Positions 16,954-25,181 of a DNA stretch of 64,000 bases are shown here, one piece after another (positions within the stretch are counted from its first letter, which is position 1; each line of letters begins with the position of its first letter). A program made the position numbers and the translations under genes. Origin of the DNA: Pseudomonas luteola NBRC 103146 (GTDB taxonomy: Bacteria > Pseudomonadota > Gammaproteobacteria > Pseudomonadales > Pseudomonadaceae); NCBI RefSeq assembly GCF_002091675.1, contig NZ_BDAE01000009.1, positions 1-64,000 of the forward strand, given 5' to 3'. The notes beneath the pieces were generated by a model. The model searched no databases. It saw only the letters and a program-made list of their open reading frames with translations, and was not told the origin of the DNA.

Positions 16954-17739
16954 TTATACATGCGCTATAGAAGACAGGTAACCGTTTTGATAAAGGTAAC
17001 GGCCAATCATTACAAAGCAGATGGCTACGATGAGAGGCCTGATCAGTCGGGCACCGCCACCGATAACGGCCAGTGAGCCCAGATAGGCACCCGCAAGCTG
17101 TCCGACTGCCATGATGCCACCTACCAGCCAAAGTACCTTGCCGCCCATGATGAAGATTGCAAGGGATGCAAGGTTGCTCGCCAGGTTAAGGGACTTGGCA
17201 GTTGCCGTAGCGGTTATAAGGTCGCGGCCCCGCAAGGCTACCTCGCTGAGTGAAAAGAATGAGCCCGTGCCAGGACCGAAAAAACCGTCGTAAAACCCGA
17301 TAAGGGGGACAACCAGGAGACGGTGCAGCCGCTCCCCCATTCGCGGCTTGCGCTCAACAGTACCTGCGCCTGGGGCAAGCAGGAAGTACAACGCAATACC
17401 ACCCAATATGAAAGGCACCAAGACTTCAAGAGCGGAGGCATCTACACGCTGAATAACCACGGCGCCCACGGCTGCGCCAATAAAGGAGGTCAAGAAGGGC
17501 TTTTTGACATCTGCCCAGGCGATCTTGCGTTTACGAAGCAGGGTCAATGTGGCGATTAGCGCCCCAAAGGTGCTCTGGAGTTTATTGGTTGCAATGGCTT
17601 GTACCGGTGGGATCTGAGCCAGCATTAGGGTAGGCACGGTAATCAGCCCGCCGCCGCCTGCCAGCGTATCGATAAAGCCTGCTGCAAAGGCAACCAGCCC
17701 GAGTAATAGCAGAAAGGTGGGATCCAACACTACATCCAT
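16954..17739 (-). CDS. TSUP/TauE-SafE family membrane permease
   Basis: The 261-residue protein has eight or so membrane segments and the family pattern VAFAAGFIDTLAGGGGLITVPTL near the N terminus, repeated in a weaker form at IGFYDGFFGPGTGSFFSL in the second half. TSUP proteins move sulfite, sulfonates, sulfoacetate or other organic anions. I chose ATG 17739, with AAGGA 7 bases upstream; the frame is open to 17826 but lacks a ribosome site there. The gene is divergent from a LysR gene with a palindrome between them, so that LysR is its likely regulator. Confidence 0.9.
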   Translation of the reverse strand: MDVVLDPTFLLLLGLVAFAAGFIDTLAGGGGLITVPTLMLAQIPPVQAIATNKLQSTFGALIATLTLLRKRKIAWADVKKPFLTSFIGAAVGAVVIQRVDASALEVLVPFILGGIALYFLLAPGAGTVERKPRMGERLHRLLVVPLIGFYDGFFGPGTGSFFSLSEVALRGRDLITATATAKSLNLASNLASLAIFIMGGKVLWLVGGIMAVGQLAGAYLGSLAVIGGGARLIRPLIVAICFVMIGRYLYQNGYLSSIAHV

Positions 17740-17796
17740 TTCAACATCCTTTGATGACACGAGACGGATACGATAGAGCAACGCTGGGTTTTGTGT

Positions 17797-17813
17797 TGCA
17801 ATGTGGTATTGCA
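17797..17813. promoter_or_regulatory. LysR operator candidate between TSUP and LysR genes
   Basis: TGCAAT-N5-ATTGCA is a perfect inverted repeat in the 97-bp space between two divergent genes. It fits the shape of a LysR-type recognition site, and it lies 24 bp before the LysR start codon, which suits autorepression. A further GCAAC on the right and GCAAC near 17778 may extend the site. Confidence 0.55.
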
Positions 17814-17836
17814 GAAATCGCAACAAGGATGGCGGT

Positions 17837-18748
17837 ATGTCACTGGGTCAGTTATGGGAACTACAGGCCTTTTGCGCAGTAGTGGATCGCCATAGTTTTG
17901 TGAGTGCGGCGCGCCTGCTGGGACGCTCTCCCAGTACAGTGACGCGCGCCATACAGAGCCTTGAGGCGCAGCTGGGGCATGAGCTTTTGCAGCGCTCACA
18001 AAAGCAGGTCCGATTGACCGAGGCGGGGGAGGCATACTATGGCTACGCCAGGCAGATGCTGTCACTGCAGGCCGAGGCAGAGGAATCACTCTCGGTACAG
18101 GGTACGTTGGCGCAAGGGTGGATTCGCTGCTCCGCCCCTGAAAGCCTGATGATGGATTTCTTGCCCAGCGTCATGGCGGAGTTTGGGCGGCGGAACCCTC
18201 AGATCAGCATCGATATACAGGTAAGCGATGCGGCACATGATCCCATTGCAGACAAACTGGATTTTGCTATTCGTGGTGGCTTTGCCTACCCTAGCGAGCT
18301 GATCGGCGCGCCATTGTGGAGCTATCGGCGTTACCTCTATGCAAGTCCGACATATCTCGCCATACGTGGCGTGCCTGAAGCGCCCGAGGCGCTTGTCGAG
18401 CATGACCTGCTGATGCATACCTCCCCAAGAATTCTCAAGGACTGGTATTTCAGGCAGGGCGATGTTCAGGTCCGTTACAAGGCCCAGCCCCGTTACCGTC
18501 TCAGTTCAGGCGTAGCGTTATATAACGCTGCTGTCCAAGGTCTTGGTATCTGCCGGCTGGCGGACTGGCTTGCAGAACCGGCGGTGCAGGCGGGACGTTT
18601 AGTCCGGGTATGCAGCCATTATCGACTGACCTCCTCAACCGGGCATGACCCACAGATACATGCCGTTTATGCCAGTACCCAGCTGCCCCAGCGAGTGCGT
18701 GCATTTCTGGAGGCAATCAAAAGCGCCGCGCGTGAACGTTACGCCTGA
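17837..18748 (+). CDS. LysR-family transcriptional regulator
   Basis: The 303-residue protein has an N-terminal winged helix (LQAFCAVVDRHSFVSAARLLGRSPSTVTRAIQSLEAQLG) and a substrate-binding domain of the CrgA-like type. ATG 17837 has AAGGA 7 bases upstream; the open frame from 17801 runs through the palindrome and is not used. It faces the TSUP permease gene, and the shared operator suggests it controls that permease. Confidence 0.92.
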   Translation: MSLGQLWELQAFCAVVDRHSFVSAARLLGRSPSTVTRAIQSLEAQLGHELLQRSQKQVRLTEAGEAYYGYARQMLSLQAEAEESLSVQGTLAQGWIRCSAPESLMMDFLPSVMAEFGRRNPQISIDIQVSDAAHDPIADKLDFAIRGGFAYPSELIGAPLWSYRRYLYASPTYLAIRGVPEAPEALVEHDLLMHTSPRILKDWYFRQGDVQVRYKAQPRYRLSSGVALYNAAVQGLGICRLADWLAEPAVQAGRLVRVCSHYRLTSSTGHDPQIHAVYASTQLPQRVRAFLEAIKSAARERYA

Positions 18749-18798
18749 AGCGGTTGAGTCGTTGGTGCGACAGGCCCAATCACCCTGCAGAGGTACAG

Positions 18799-19632
18799 AT
18801 GCTTGTAACCGTTTATGGTGTCGTCTTGTTCGCGGCGGCCTTGCATGCCACTTGGAATGCAATCGTCAAAAGTGGAAGCGACAAGATCCTTATCACTGCA
18901 GTGATTACCGCTGCAGCGGCATTGATAGCAGCCTTGATCCTGCCATTTGTCCCTCCGCCGGCAGCGCCCAGCTGGGCTTTCATTGGAGCATCTGCTGTAC
19001 TGCAGGTGGTGTATTACAACCTGGTGGCACAGACTTATCGCGTCGCTGAAATGAACCTGACATACCCGTTGATGCGGGGAACGGCGCCGCTGCTGGTAGC
19101 GGTCATCAGCACGGTGGGATTAGGCGCGCATCTGAGCACGACGGCCTGGGTGGGTATCGGCACGCTTTGTCTGGGTATCTTATTGATGGCGCGCCAACGT
19201 GCATCCAGGCGCGGGGCAGGGGTTGGTCTGGCGCTACTTAACGCCCTGGTTATTGCTACTTATACGTTGGTAGACGGGGCGGGCGTCAGAGTATCGGGCG
19301 CACCGCTGGCCTATACCTTATGGATTTTTCTTCTGACAGGCGCGGTTATGACGGTCTGGATGCTTTGGCGCAATGCCCATGCCTTCGTATCATTTTTCCG
19401 CATTCAATGGCTGGTGGGACTGGTAGGGGGAGCTGGAACATTGGCGTCTTATGGCTTGGCGCTTTGGGCGATGACCCTGGCGCCTGTGGCCGTTATCGCT
19501 GCCTTGCGAGAGACCTCGATTATATTTGCGGCGCTCATCTCCGTGCTTGTTCTGAAAGAGCGCATGAGTCGGGATCGAATTGCAGCGGTATGTGTCATGG
19601 CTATCGGGGCAATGATTCTGCGTCTGGCTTGA
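18799..19632 (+). CDS. EamA/DMT-superfamily transporter
   Basis: The 277-residue membrane protein has ten hydrophobic segments in two homologous halves, as expected for drug/metabolite transporters. The first half includes AALHATWNAIVKSGSDK and YRVAEMNLTYPLMRGTAPLL; the second ends APVAVIAALRETSIIFAALISVLVLKERM, the EamA hallmark. AGAGG precedes ATG 18799, 50 bp after the LysR stop, so it may be co-transcribed with that gene. Substrate is unknown. Confidence 0.88.
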   Translation: MLVTVYGVVLFAAALHATWNAIVKSGSDKILITAVITAAAALIAALILPFVPPPAAPSWAFIGASAVLQVVYYNLVAQTYRVAEMNLTYPLMRGTAPLLVAVISTVGLGAHLSTTAWVGIGTLCLGILLMARQRASRRGAGVGLALLNALVIATYTLVDGAGVRVSGAPLAYTLWIFLLTGAVMTVWMLWRNAHAFVSFFRIQWLVGLVGGAGTLASYGLALWAMTLAPVAVIAALRETSIIFAALISVLVLKERMSRDRIAAVCVMAIGAMILRLA

Positions 19633-20097
19633 CTAGTCAGGTGGCAAGCCAGATGCCAGCAAGTCTCGCCGATATTTGACGAAGCCGCGCTTGCTGTCAC
19701 CCTTGAAGCCTGCCCGCTCGAAGAAGGCGTGGGCCTGAGTCCGGTGGGCTGAACTCAATAACATGATCTTGGAGCAGTCCTTGTCGATACAGCGTTGCTC
19801 GATGGCCCTGATCAGCTGCCTGCCGACGCCCGTTCCGCGTTGCGCCTCGTCAACGATTACATTCTCTACCACCGCAAACGGTTGAAAACCAAACATTGCA
19901 TCCTTGCAGAAGATCAGCAACGCGCTGGCGATAAAGGTGCCGCCATATTCGGCCACTAAAAGCTCATGGACAGGATCATGCTGAAGTTCCTCCAGACGAG
20001 CCGGAAGCACAGTAATGAACGCACTGTCCACAAGTTGGCTGTATAGCCGTTGGAGGTAGCCGGCATCGTCAGGTTGTGCACGTCGAACGGTTAACAT
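19633..20097 (-). CDS. GNAT-family N-acetyltransferase
   Basis: The 154-residue protein has the GNAT fold: VENVIVDEAQRGTGVGRQLIRAIEQRC holds the acetyl-CoA pyrophosphate loop (QRGTGVG), and HAFFERAGFKG is the typical C-terminal beta-bulge motif. The acetyl acceptor is unknown. Its stop codon abuts that of the DMT gene on the other strand. About 50 bp beyond its start another acetyltransferase gene ends, so the two may share a transcript. Confidence 0.9.
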   Translation of the reverse strand: MLTVRRAQPDDAGYLQRLYSQLVDSAFITVLPARLEELQHDPVHELLVAEYGGTFIASALLIFCKDAMFGFQPFAVVENVIVDEAQRGTGVGRQLIRAIEQRCIDKDCSKIMLLSSAHRTQAHAFFERAGFKGDSKRGFVKYRRDLLASGLPPD

Positions 20098-20145
20098 GCG
20101 TGGACGATCTCTGTTGTGGTGCGTTGGCAGACTTTATCTGTGGCT

Positions 20146-20634
20146 TTACCGAGGGATATCTCCGGTTGGCCGAAGCATCTTGTACATCGGTATACAGTCC
20201 AGCGTAAGACCACGAGGCGAATGGTAAGTGGATACCTTTTCACCTACAAAACCACACTTTCGATAGAACGGCGCCGCGTTCAGGGTTGCATCCAGGTGAA
20301 GGTAGTCCAGGTCTGCCTGAACGGCAAGCGTTTCGAGATGCTCCAGCATCTGGCGCGCAGCCCCTTGTCCCATGTAGTGGGGTAATACAAAGATTGCGTC
20401 GATCTTGCCGGATGTCAGGTCAACCATACCTGTTCCGATGATGCGCTCATCCGAGACCAGGACATGGAAATGGTCCTCGACATCATTTTCATAGCTTTGC
20501 GTAAAGGTGCCACTGGTCCAGATCCGGATCTGCTCGTCACTGTAGGACGATGGGCATTGATGCCGAATGGCCTCACAGCGGACTGTCCAGGTGTCCGCCG
20601 TGTCTGCGCGGTTTGCCTTGCGAATGTGAAACAC
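20146..20634 (-). CDS. GNAT-family N-acetyltransferase
   Basis: The 162-residue protein contains IFVLPHYMGQGAARQMLEHLE, with the acetyl-CoA loop (Q-x-x-G-x-G/A, here GQGAA), and APFYRKCGFVGEK near the end. I place the start at GTG 20634 because AGAGGGG lies 7 bases upstream and HIRKANRAD is a typical GNAT beginning. An earlier GTG at 20685 would overlap the MFS gene. The gene follows the MFS carrier by 34 bp and is probably in one transcript with it. The acceptor is not known. Confidence 0.87.
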   Translation of the reverse strand: MFHIRKANRADTADTWTVRCEAIRHQCPSSYSDEQIRIWTSGTFTQSYENDVEDHFHVLVSDERIIGTGMVDLTSGKIDAIFVLPHYMGQGAARQMLEHLETLAVQADLDYLHLDATLNAAPFYRKCGFVGEKVSTYHSPRGLTLDCIPMYKMLRPTGDIPR

Positions 20635-20668
20635 GTTATGACCCCTCTGATTGAGCAGCCGGACGGAC

Positions 20669-21883
20669 TCATTGCCTGGCACCACGAGGCGCTATTTGCT
20701 GCGTGCAGAGAGGGTACATCCAGGAAGACGCACAGAGCCACAACAGCACACCTGCGCTGGCGACCAGCGCCAGTATTTTAAACGCTTCAGCATAGCCGTA
20801 ACGGGCTGCGAAAAATCCGCCCAGGCTGGTACTCAAGGCAGCACCGATGCCCTGTACTGTCATGACGGCAGCAAGGCCGGTGTTGAATCGCCCGGAACCC
20901 TCCAGAATGCGGGCTACCAACCCCGGTACGGCTACGCCCAGCAAGCCCGCACCAATACCGTCGAGTAACTGGACAGGGATCAGAACCCAGGGTGCCTGGA
21001 TGAATGAGGCCAGCAGGCCGCGAAGAGGCAAGGCCAACAGTGCCAGTATAAACACGATGTAATAGCCCTTGGTCTGGGCCAATCTGGCCGCCAGCAGTGC
21101 CATGACGATCATGGTGGCCTGAGCCACGATTACCGTAGCCGCGGTATAGGCACTGGGGTCGCCAGCGGTGCCGCGCGCTACCATTGCCTGGCCCAGCAAC
21201 GGGAGCATTGCCGCATTGCCCAGGTGAAAGAGCAGCACTGTAACTGCCACGGTTAGAAGGGGGCGGTTGCGGAAAAGGGCTGACCAGGAAAGCTTTTGCG
21301 CATGATCCGGCGAGCCAGCGCGGGCTGCCTCGTGATCAATCTGGTCAGCCCGTATCCTGGCTAGCATATACAAGGCGGCCAATGTCAGAACGCCCATCAG
21401 GACGAATACAGCGCCCAGGCCAAACCAGTAGCCGAATACGCCAGCGCCGATTGCAGCAAAGGCATTACCACCATGGTTGAACGCTTCATTTCGACCTAGC
21501 TGATGGTCGAACCCTCGTGTTCCTACAAGGCCCAGGGTAAGTCCTGCAATGGCGGGTGGAATAGCGGCACCGGCTATACCGGCAACCATCTGCGCGATGC
21601 TGGTAAAGAGAAAAGTAGGTAGAAAATAATTGAGGGCGCAGGCCACAAGAATGCACAAGGCAGCCCATGCAACAATACCGCGCTTGGCCTGTAGTGCGTC
21701 CACCAGCATTCCCAGCGGTGTGGTCAGGAGCAAGCCGGCTAACCCGCCTAGTGTCATGACCAGTCCTATTCGGTCCGCGGTCCAGCCCTGTTGCTGAAGA
21801 AAGATTCCAAGGAATGGGCCAAGCCCGTCACGAACATCCGCAAGAAAGAAGTTCAGGCCGTTCAAGAACGCAGTGGGCGCCAT
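20669..21883 (-). CDS. Major facilitator superfamily transporter
   Basis: The 404-residue carrier has 12 predicted membrane helices. The N terminus FLNGLNFFLADVRDGLGPFLGIFL is characteristic of an MFS subgroup common in Pseudomonas and Acinetobacter (no firmly assigned substrate). GGLAGLLLTTPLGMLVDALQAKRGIV is the loop 2-3 motif. AGAGG lies about 11 bases before the ATG. Two acetyltransferase genes follow on the same strand. Confidence 0.88.
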   Translation of the reverse strand: MAPTAFLNGLNFFLADVRDGLGPFLGIFLQQQGWTADRIGLVMTLGGLAGLLLTTPLGMLVDALQAKRGIVAWAALCILVACALNYFLPTFLFTSIAQMVAGIAGAAIPPAIAGLTLGLVGTRGFDHQLGRNEAFNHGGNAFAAIGAGVFGYWFGLGAVFVLMGVLTLAALYMLARIRADQIDHEAARAGSPDHAQKLSWSALFRNRPLLTVAVTVLLFHLGNAAMLPLLGQAMVARGTAGDPSAYTAATVIVAQATMIVMALLAARLAQTKGYYIVFILALLALPLRGLLASFIQAPWVLIPVQLLDGIGAGLLGVAVPGLVARILEGSGRFNTGLAAVMTVQGIGAALSTSLGGFFAARYGYAEAFKILALVASAGVLLWLCASSWMYPLCTQQIAPRGARQ

Positions 21884-22017
21884 GTGGATGCATGCCTCTT
21901 ATGTCCATTGGATAACGACTACTCATCCTGATTTAAAACATTTTGCAACCTTTAAGGAAGAATTAAGCCAGCCTCGTTAGCGTGATCACATCAAAAGCTG
22001 CATTGAGGATGCATCAC

Positions 22018-22101
22018 ATGAGATCACCTATATCTATCTGGACAACTTGGGTCCTGGCTTTTGCTGACGACACGCGGAAAACCCGGCAGCAGCTGCGTTA
22101 A
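22018..22101 (+). CDS. Possible 27-codon leader peptide ahead of the bestrophin gene
   Basis: ATG 22018 is preceded by GAGGA at 8 bases, a better ribosome site than many real genes here, and the frame runs 27 codons to TAA. The peptide (MRSPISIWTTWVLAFADD, then a basic tail) has a hydrophobic core and ends 60 bp before the bestrophin start. It could be a leader or a tiny membrane peptide. It could also be chance, and codon evidence is too short to decide. Confidence 0.25.
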   Translation: MRSPISIWTTWVLAFADDTRKTRQQLR

Positions 22102-22161
22102 CGCCGTTCTGAACGATATACAGCCACTGATCTCCAGATCAGTCACCAAGGGAGTCGTTTC

Positions 22162-23094
22162 ATGATTGCTCGGATTTCGAGAACGCTGACCTGGATGCAC
22201 AAGGTTTTTTCCTATGTCGGCTGGCCGCTGTTCTGGTTGTTTATCTGGGATGTCATCGTTACGGCCGATTCGATGTTGCTGATGAACAATCGGCTAAACC
22301 TGCCTCTTATGCCGCTGACGCTGCTCTGTTCAGCACTGGTCGTCCTGATCAGCTTTCGCAATACAAGCGCCTATAACCGGTGGTGGGAAGCACGTACCTT
22401 ATGGGGTGCCATGGTAAACAGTTCACGGAGTTTGGGTCGCCAGGTATTGACCTTGATCGATGATCAAGACGATAGGCGAAATCCAATCAAAGCGCTGCTG
22501 TTTCGCCGACACGTGGCCTACCTCAAGGCGCTTTCCGCTCACCTCAAGGGCCAAGCTTGCCCCGCGGATGTCGCGACGCTGCTACCTGCCGATGAGTTTG
22601 CCCGCCGACATGACACCAATAACTTTCCCAACGATATCCTGAACGCCTCCGCAGCGATTGTGGCGCAGGAGTACCAGGCGGGTAGGTTGGACAGCATACG
22701 TCTGGCCCGTATGGAATCTACTCTCGTGGAGATTTCGAACCATCAGGGTGGAATGGAGCGTATTGCCAACACGCCATTACCCTTTCCCTATGTGTATTTC
22801 CCGCGGCTGTTCATTTCGCTATTCTGCCTGATCGTTCCGGTTGGCTTGGTGTCGTCTATGGGGTGGTATACGCCACTGGTTTCTACCGTCGTAGGCTTCA
22901 TGTTGCTGGCGATCGAGCGGATCGGGACCGATCTGCAAACCCCGTTTGCCAACAGCCAGCACCAGATCCAGATGAACTCGCTGTGCAGCAATATCGAAAA
23001 GAACCTGGCCTCCATGTTCAAAGAGCCTTCGCGGCTGGAGTTCGGCTTTATGCCGCGGCGACTCAGCTATCAACCTAGCGCCACCGTTGCGTAG
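22162..23094 (+). CDS. Bestrophin-family (YneE/RFP-TM) anion channel, paralogue 1
   Basis: The 310-residue membrane protein belongs to the bacterial bestrophin family, pentameric channels for chloride or other ions. Motifs seen include LTLLCSALVVLISFRNTSAYNRWWEARTLWGAMVNSSRS near residues 50-90 (the family core with the RWWEAR motif) and IERIGTDLQTPFAN near the end. GGGAG precedes the ATG. A close second copy is at 52110-53084; the two share long identical protein stretches and obvious DNA similarity. Confidence 0.93.
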   Translation: MIARISRTLTWMHKVFSYVGWPLFWLFIWDVIVTADSMLLMNNRLNLPLMPLTLLCSALVVLISFRNTSAYNRWWEARTLWGAMVNSSRSLGRQVLTLIDDQDDRRNPIKALLFRRHVAYLKALSAHLKGQACPADVATLLPADEFARRHDTNNFPNDILNASAAIVAQEYQAGRLDSIRLARMESTLVEISNHQGGMERIANTPLPFPYVYFPRLFISLFCLIVPVGLVSSMGWYTPLVSTVVGFMLLAIERIGTDLQTPFANSQHQIQMNSLCSNIEKNLASMFKEPSRLEFGFMPRRLSYQPSATVA

Positions 23095-23465
23095 TCGCCA
23101 ACAGCTCGCTGTGGTCCCTTGGGCGGCACAGTCACCTATCGAGATGCATGTTCTGTTCGAAAGTCTCAAATAGCCATGCATCTCAAAGGTGCCGTAACAG
23201 GAATTAATACCAGAAGGCTCAAAAGCGGTTCGTTTACATCCTTTGGATCGATTTTATATTTAGCCTTTTCCTTGAAGAATCGACCGGCGTCTTGGTGATG
23301 CACTCGCAGGTGGAAGCCATGCACAAGGTTCATCTACCGCAGGGCAATACCGCGTTACGGATAGCCAGGAACACGCCATTCTTCAGCACGCCAACCGGTG
23401 CTGATCTGGTCGATTAACCGGGTCGCCAGTTAGCGACCCCTATGGATACAAGGAAAGGAAATCGT
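23095..23465. other. Gap before the curlin gene with a 5'-UTR hairpin
   Basis: No convincing gene is present; a 39-codon frame at 23298-23417 lacks a good ribosome site. At 23420-23439, GGGTCGC and GCGACCC form a perfect 7-bp stem with a 6-base loop, ending 26 bp before the curlin start codon. If transcribed it could affect stability or translation of the curlin mRNA. Confidence 0.4.
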
Positions 23466-24491
23466 ATGTCCCGCTTGAAACCACTCGCTGCTGCCATCCT
23501 GCTGGCCTTCGCCACGCCCTCATGGGCTGAAATGAATACTGCCGACGTTATGCAGGACGGAGAAAACAACACGGCAACCCTTGAACAGGCTGGTACCGCT
23601 ATCAATAGCCAGGCCTCTATCAATCAGCTGGGAAGCAGTCATATTGGGGTTATCCAACAGCAACAGGTCAATAACGGTCAGGTATCAATTACTCAGGAAG
23701 GTTCTGCCAACGAAGGGCAGATCTACCAGGGGGGCGGCGGCCAAGATAACAGTGTGGCGCTTGAGCAGCGGGGCGATTCGAACCTGGCCACGCTGAATCA
23801 GGGTAGCGGAATAGCGCAAGTCGCTGATTTGCGAGCCACCCAGGAAGGAACAGGCAATACTATGCACGTAACCCAAAACGGGTTTGATACAGTGCTCGGT
23901 GTTACTTCTCGTGGCAATAACAACTGGGTCGAAGCTGTGCAGTACGGCGGCACCACATCAGGCAGTGTTACTCAGGAAGGCGATAACAATACGGCTTACT
24001 TCAGACAGTCAGGCGGTGGCGGTGCTGGCATTAGCCAATATGGCAATGGCAACAGCGCTTCGCTGGAACAGTCCACGCGTGAGTTCGCCAACGGTGGGAT
24101 ATCCCAGTCGGGTGATAACAATTTTGCCTCTGTCAGACAGAGCAATATGTTTGGCGGTCTGGGTGTCTCACAAGAAGGCTCGAATAACGAGCTTTATGTC
24201 GTGCAAGGGACACGAGGCTCCAACCTTTCTGGCTCCACCGTTGGCAATGATAACGACGTTGAAATCAGCCAGTACAGTGACACCAGCACTATCAACTACA
24301 GCCAAACCGGGGACCTGAATATTGCTCAGATCGATCAGGTGGGATATCAGACACAAAACTCAGTGTCGCTTACCCAGAACGGCATCGCCAACCAGGCGCT
24401 GATTACTCAGGGTGGCGATACCTTCTATGGCAACACTGCAGGCATTACGCAAACAGGTACGGCAAATCGCGCAACAATTACCCAGCAGTAA
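23466..24491 (+). CDS. Curlin-repeat (CsgA/CsgB-like) amyloid-forming secreted protein
   Basis: The 341-residue protein has a signal peptide (residues 1-21, ending PSWAE) followed by about 14 imperfect repeats of 20-24 residues. The repeats follow the curlin pattern Q-x-G-x-x-N-x-A-x-x-x-Q, for example ITQEGSANEGQIYQGG, VTQEGDNNTAYFRQSGG and ITQTGTANRATITQQ. Gln, Asn, Gly and Ser dominate, and Cys is absent. This is the composition of curli subunits, which form beta-helical amyloid fibres on the cell surface. It is longer than CsgA (about 150). The curli secretion and nucleation genes csgE, csgF and csgG are not next to it, so its export route is open. AAAGGAAA precedes ATG 23466; an upstream ATG at 23442 is less likely. 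It is convergent with the chaperone/protease pair. Confidence 0.85.
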   Translation: MSRLKPLAAAILLAFATPSWAEMNTADVMQDGENNTATLEQAGTAINSQASINQLGSSHIGVIQQQQVNNGQVSITQEGSANEGQIYQGGGGQDNSVALEQRGDSNLATLNQGSGIAQVADLRATQEGTGNTMHVTQNGFDTVLGVTSRGNNNWVEAVQYGGTTSGSVTQEGDNNTAYFRQSGGGGAGISQYGNGNSASLEQSTREFANGGISQSGDNNFASVRQSNMFGGLGVSQEGSNNELYVVQGTRGSNLSGSTVGNDNDVEISQYSDTSTINYSQTGDLNIAQIDQVGYQTQNSVSLTQNGIANQALITQGGDTFYGNTAGITQTGTANRATITQQ

Positions 24492-24513
24492 CGTTTAACC
24501 ATGAAAATAAATG

Positions 24514-24550
24514 CCGCGCTGAACGTCTCTCGACGACAGCGCGGTGTTTA
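24514..24550. terminator. Hairpin terminator between curlin and chaperone genes
   Basis: CCGCGCTG (24514-24521) pairs with CAGCGCGG (24537-24544) around a 15-base loop that can form an inner GTC/GAC stem. TGTTTA follows on the plus strand and AT-rich sequence flanks the other side, so it may serve both convergent transcripts. Confidence 0.6.
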
Positions 24551-24558
24551 TCATGAAC

Positions 24559-25179
24559 TTACTGCTTTTGAATGAAGCCCTGGATGATGTCCAGTGACAC
24601 GTCGTTCACACCCTGCATGCCCTTTACCTTGCTCAGGGCTGACTGAGCAGCGTCTACCGAACTGTAACGGATGACGCCCATGCCTGCCGCCGAAGAGGCT
24701 TGAACCATCGTACCGCCAGTAGCTTTTGCAACCTGATCAATAACAGACGCATCCTGTACAAATACCTTCAGGCGCGGAGGCACGAGCACGGCTTGCCCGG
24801 AGGTCAGGTTCACTGCGACGCCCATCTCGCTCGGACCTGAGGCAGTGCTGGCTGCCGCCGCGGATTGCGACTTGAGCTGAGCCTGATTACCCTGCGGCAG
24901 CCTGATCGCATACGGCCCTATCTGTCCCACCACATTACTGTCTGCCTGTAGCGTCTGCTGGCGGCTCTGGCTTTGCGTGGTTGACGGCGTTTGAGCAGAG
25001 GCAGTGGAGTCGATACGCTGAACCGTTGCGTTGGGCACGAGGCGAAACGGGGTGTTTCCGACATTGAAGCTGGCCCCGGTTGCCGCCTGCTGAAGACGAG
25101 CCGCGTCTGTGGTCTGCGCCTGTACCAGAGGTGTTGCAGCCAGGGTAACGGTTAAGAAGAATAAAGTGGCTATTTTCAT
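24559..25179 (-). CDS. External chaperone for the kexin-like protease (ORF2-like)
   Basis: The 206-residue protein has a signal peptide (1-21, PLVQA) so it acts in the periplasm. It begins 2 bp after the stop of the S8 protease gene, as in the Aeromonas sobria ASP protease/ORF2 pair, where ORF2 is needed for the protease to reach its active form. Its middle is Gln/Ser/Ala rich. The last 70 residues (LKVFVQDASVIDQVAKATGG, VIRYSSVDAAQSALSKVKGM, VNDVSLD) have the beta-alpha-beta rhythm of a subtilisin propeptide/inhibitor I9 fold. I infer that it acts as a propeptide in trans: folding helper and temporary inhibitor. Confidence 0.75.
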   Translation of the reverse strand: MKIATLFFLTVTLAATPLVQAQTTDAARLQQAATGASFNVGNTPFRLVPNATVQRIDSTASAQTPSTTQSQSRQQTLQADSNVVGQIGPYAIRLPQGNQAQLKSQSAAAASTASGPSEMGVAVNLTSGQAVLVPPRLKVFVQDASVIDQVAKATGGTMVQASSAAGMGVIRYSSVDAAQSALSKVKGMQGVNDVSLDIIQGFIQKQ

Positions 25180-25181
25180 GA

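Noticed and set aside
23466-24491. Curlin DNA repeats as a tandem DNA repeat
   Set aside because: The repeats are at protein level and divergent at DNA level, so they are part of the gene and not a separate repeat element.
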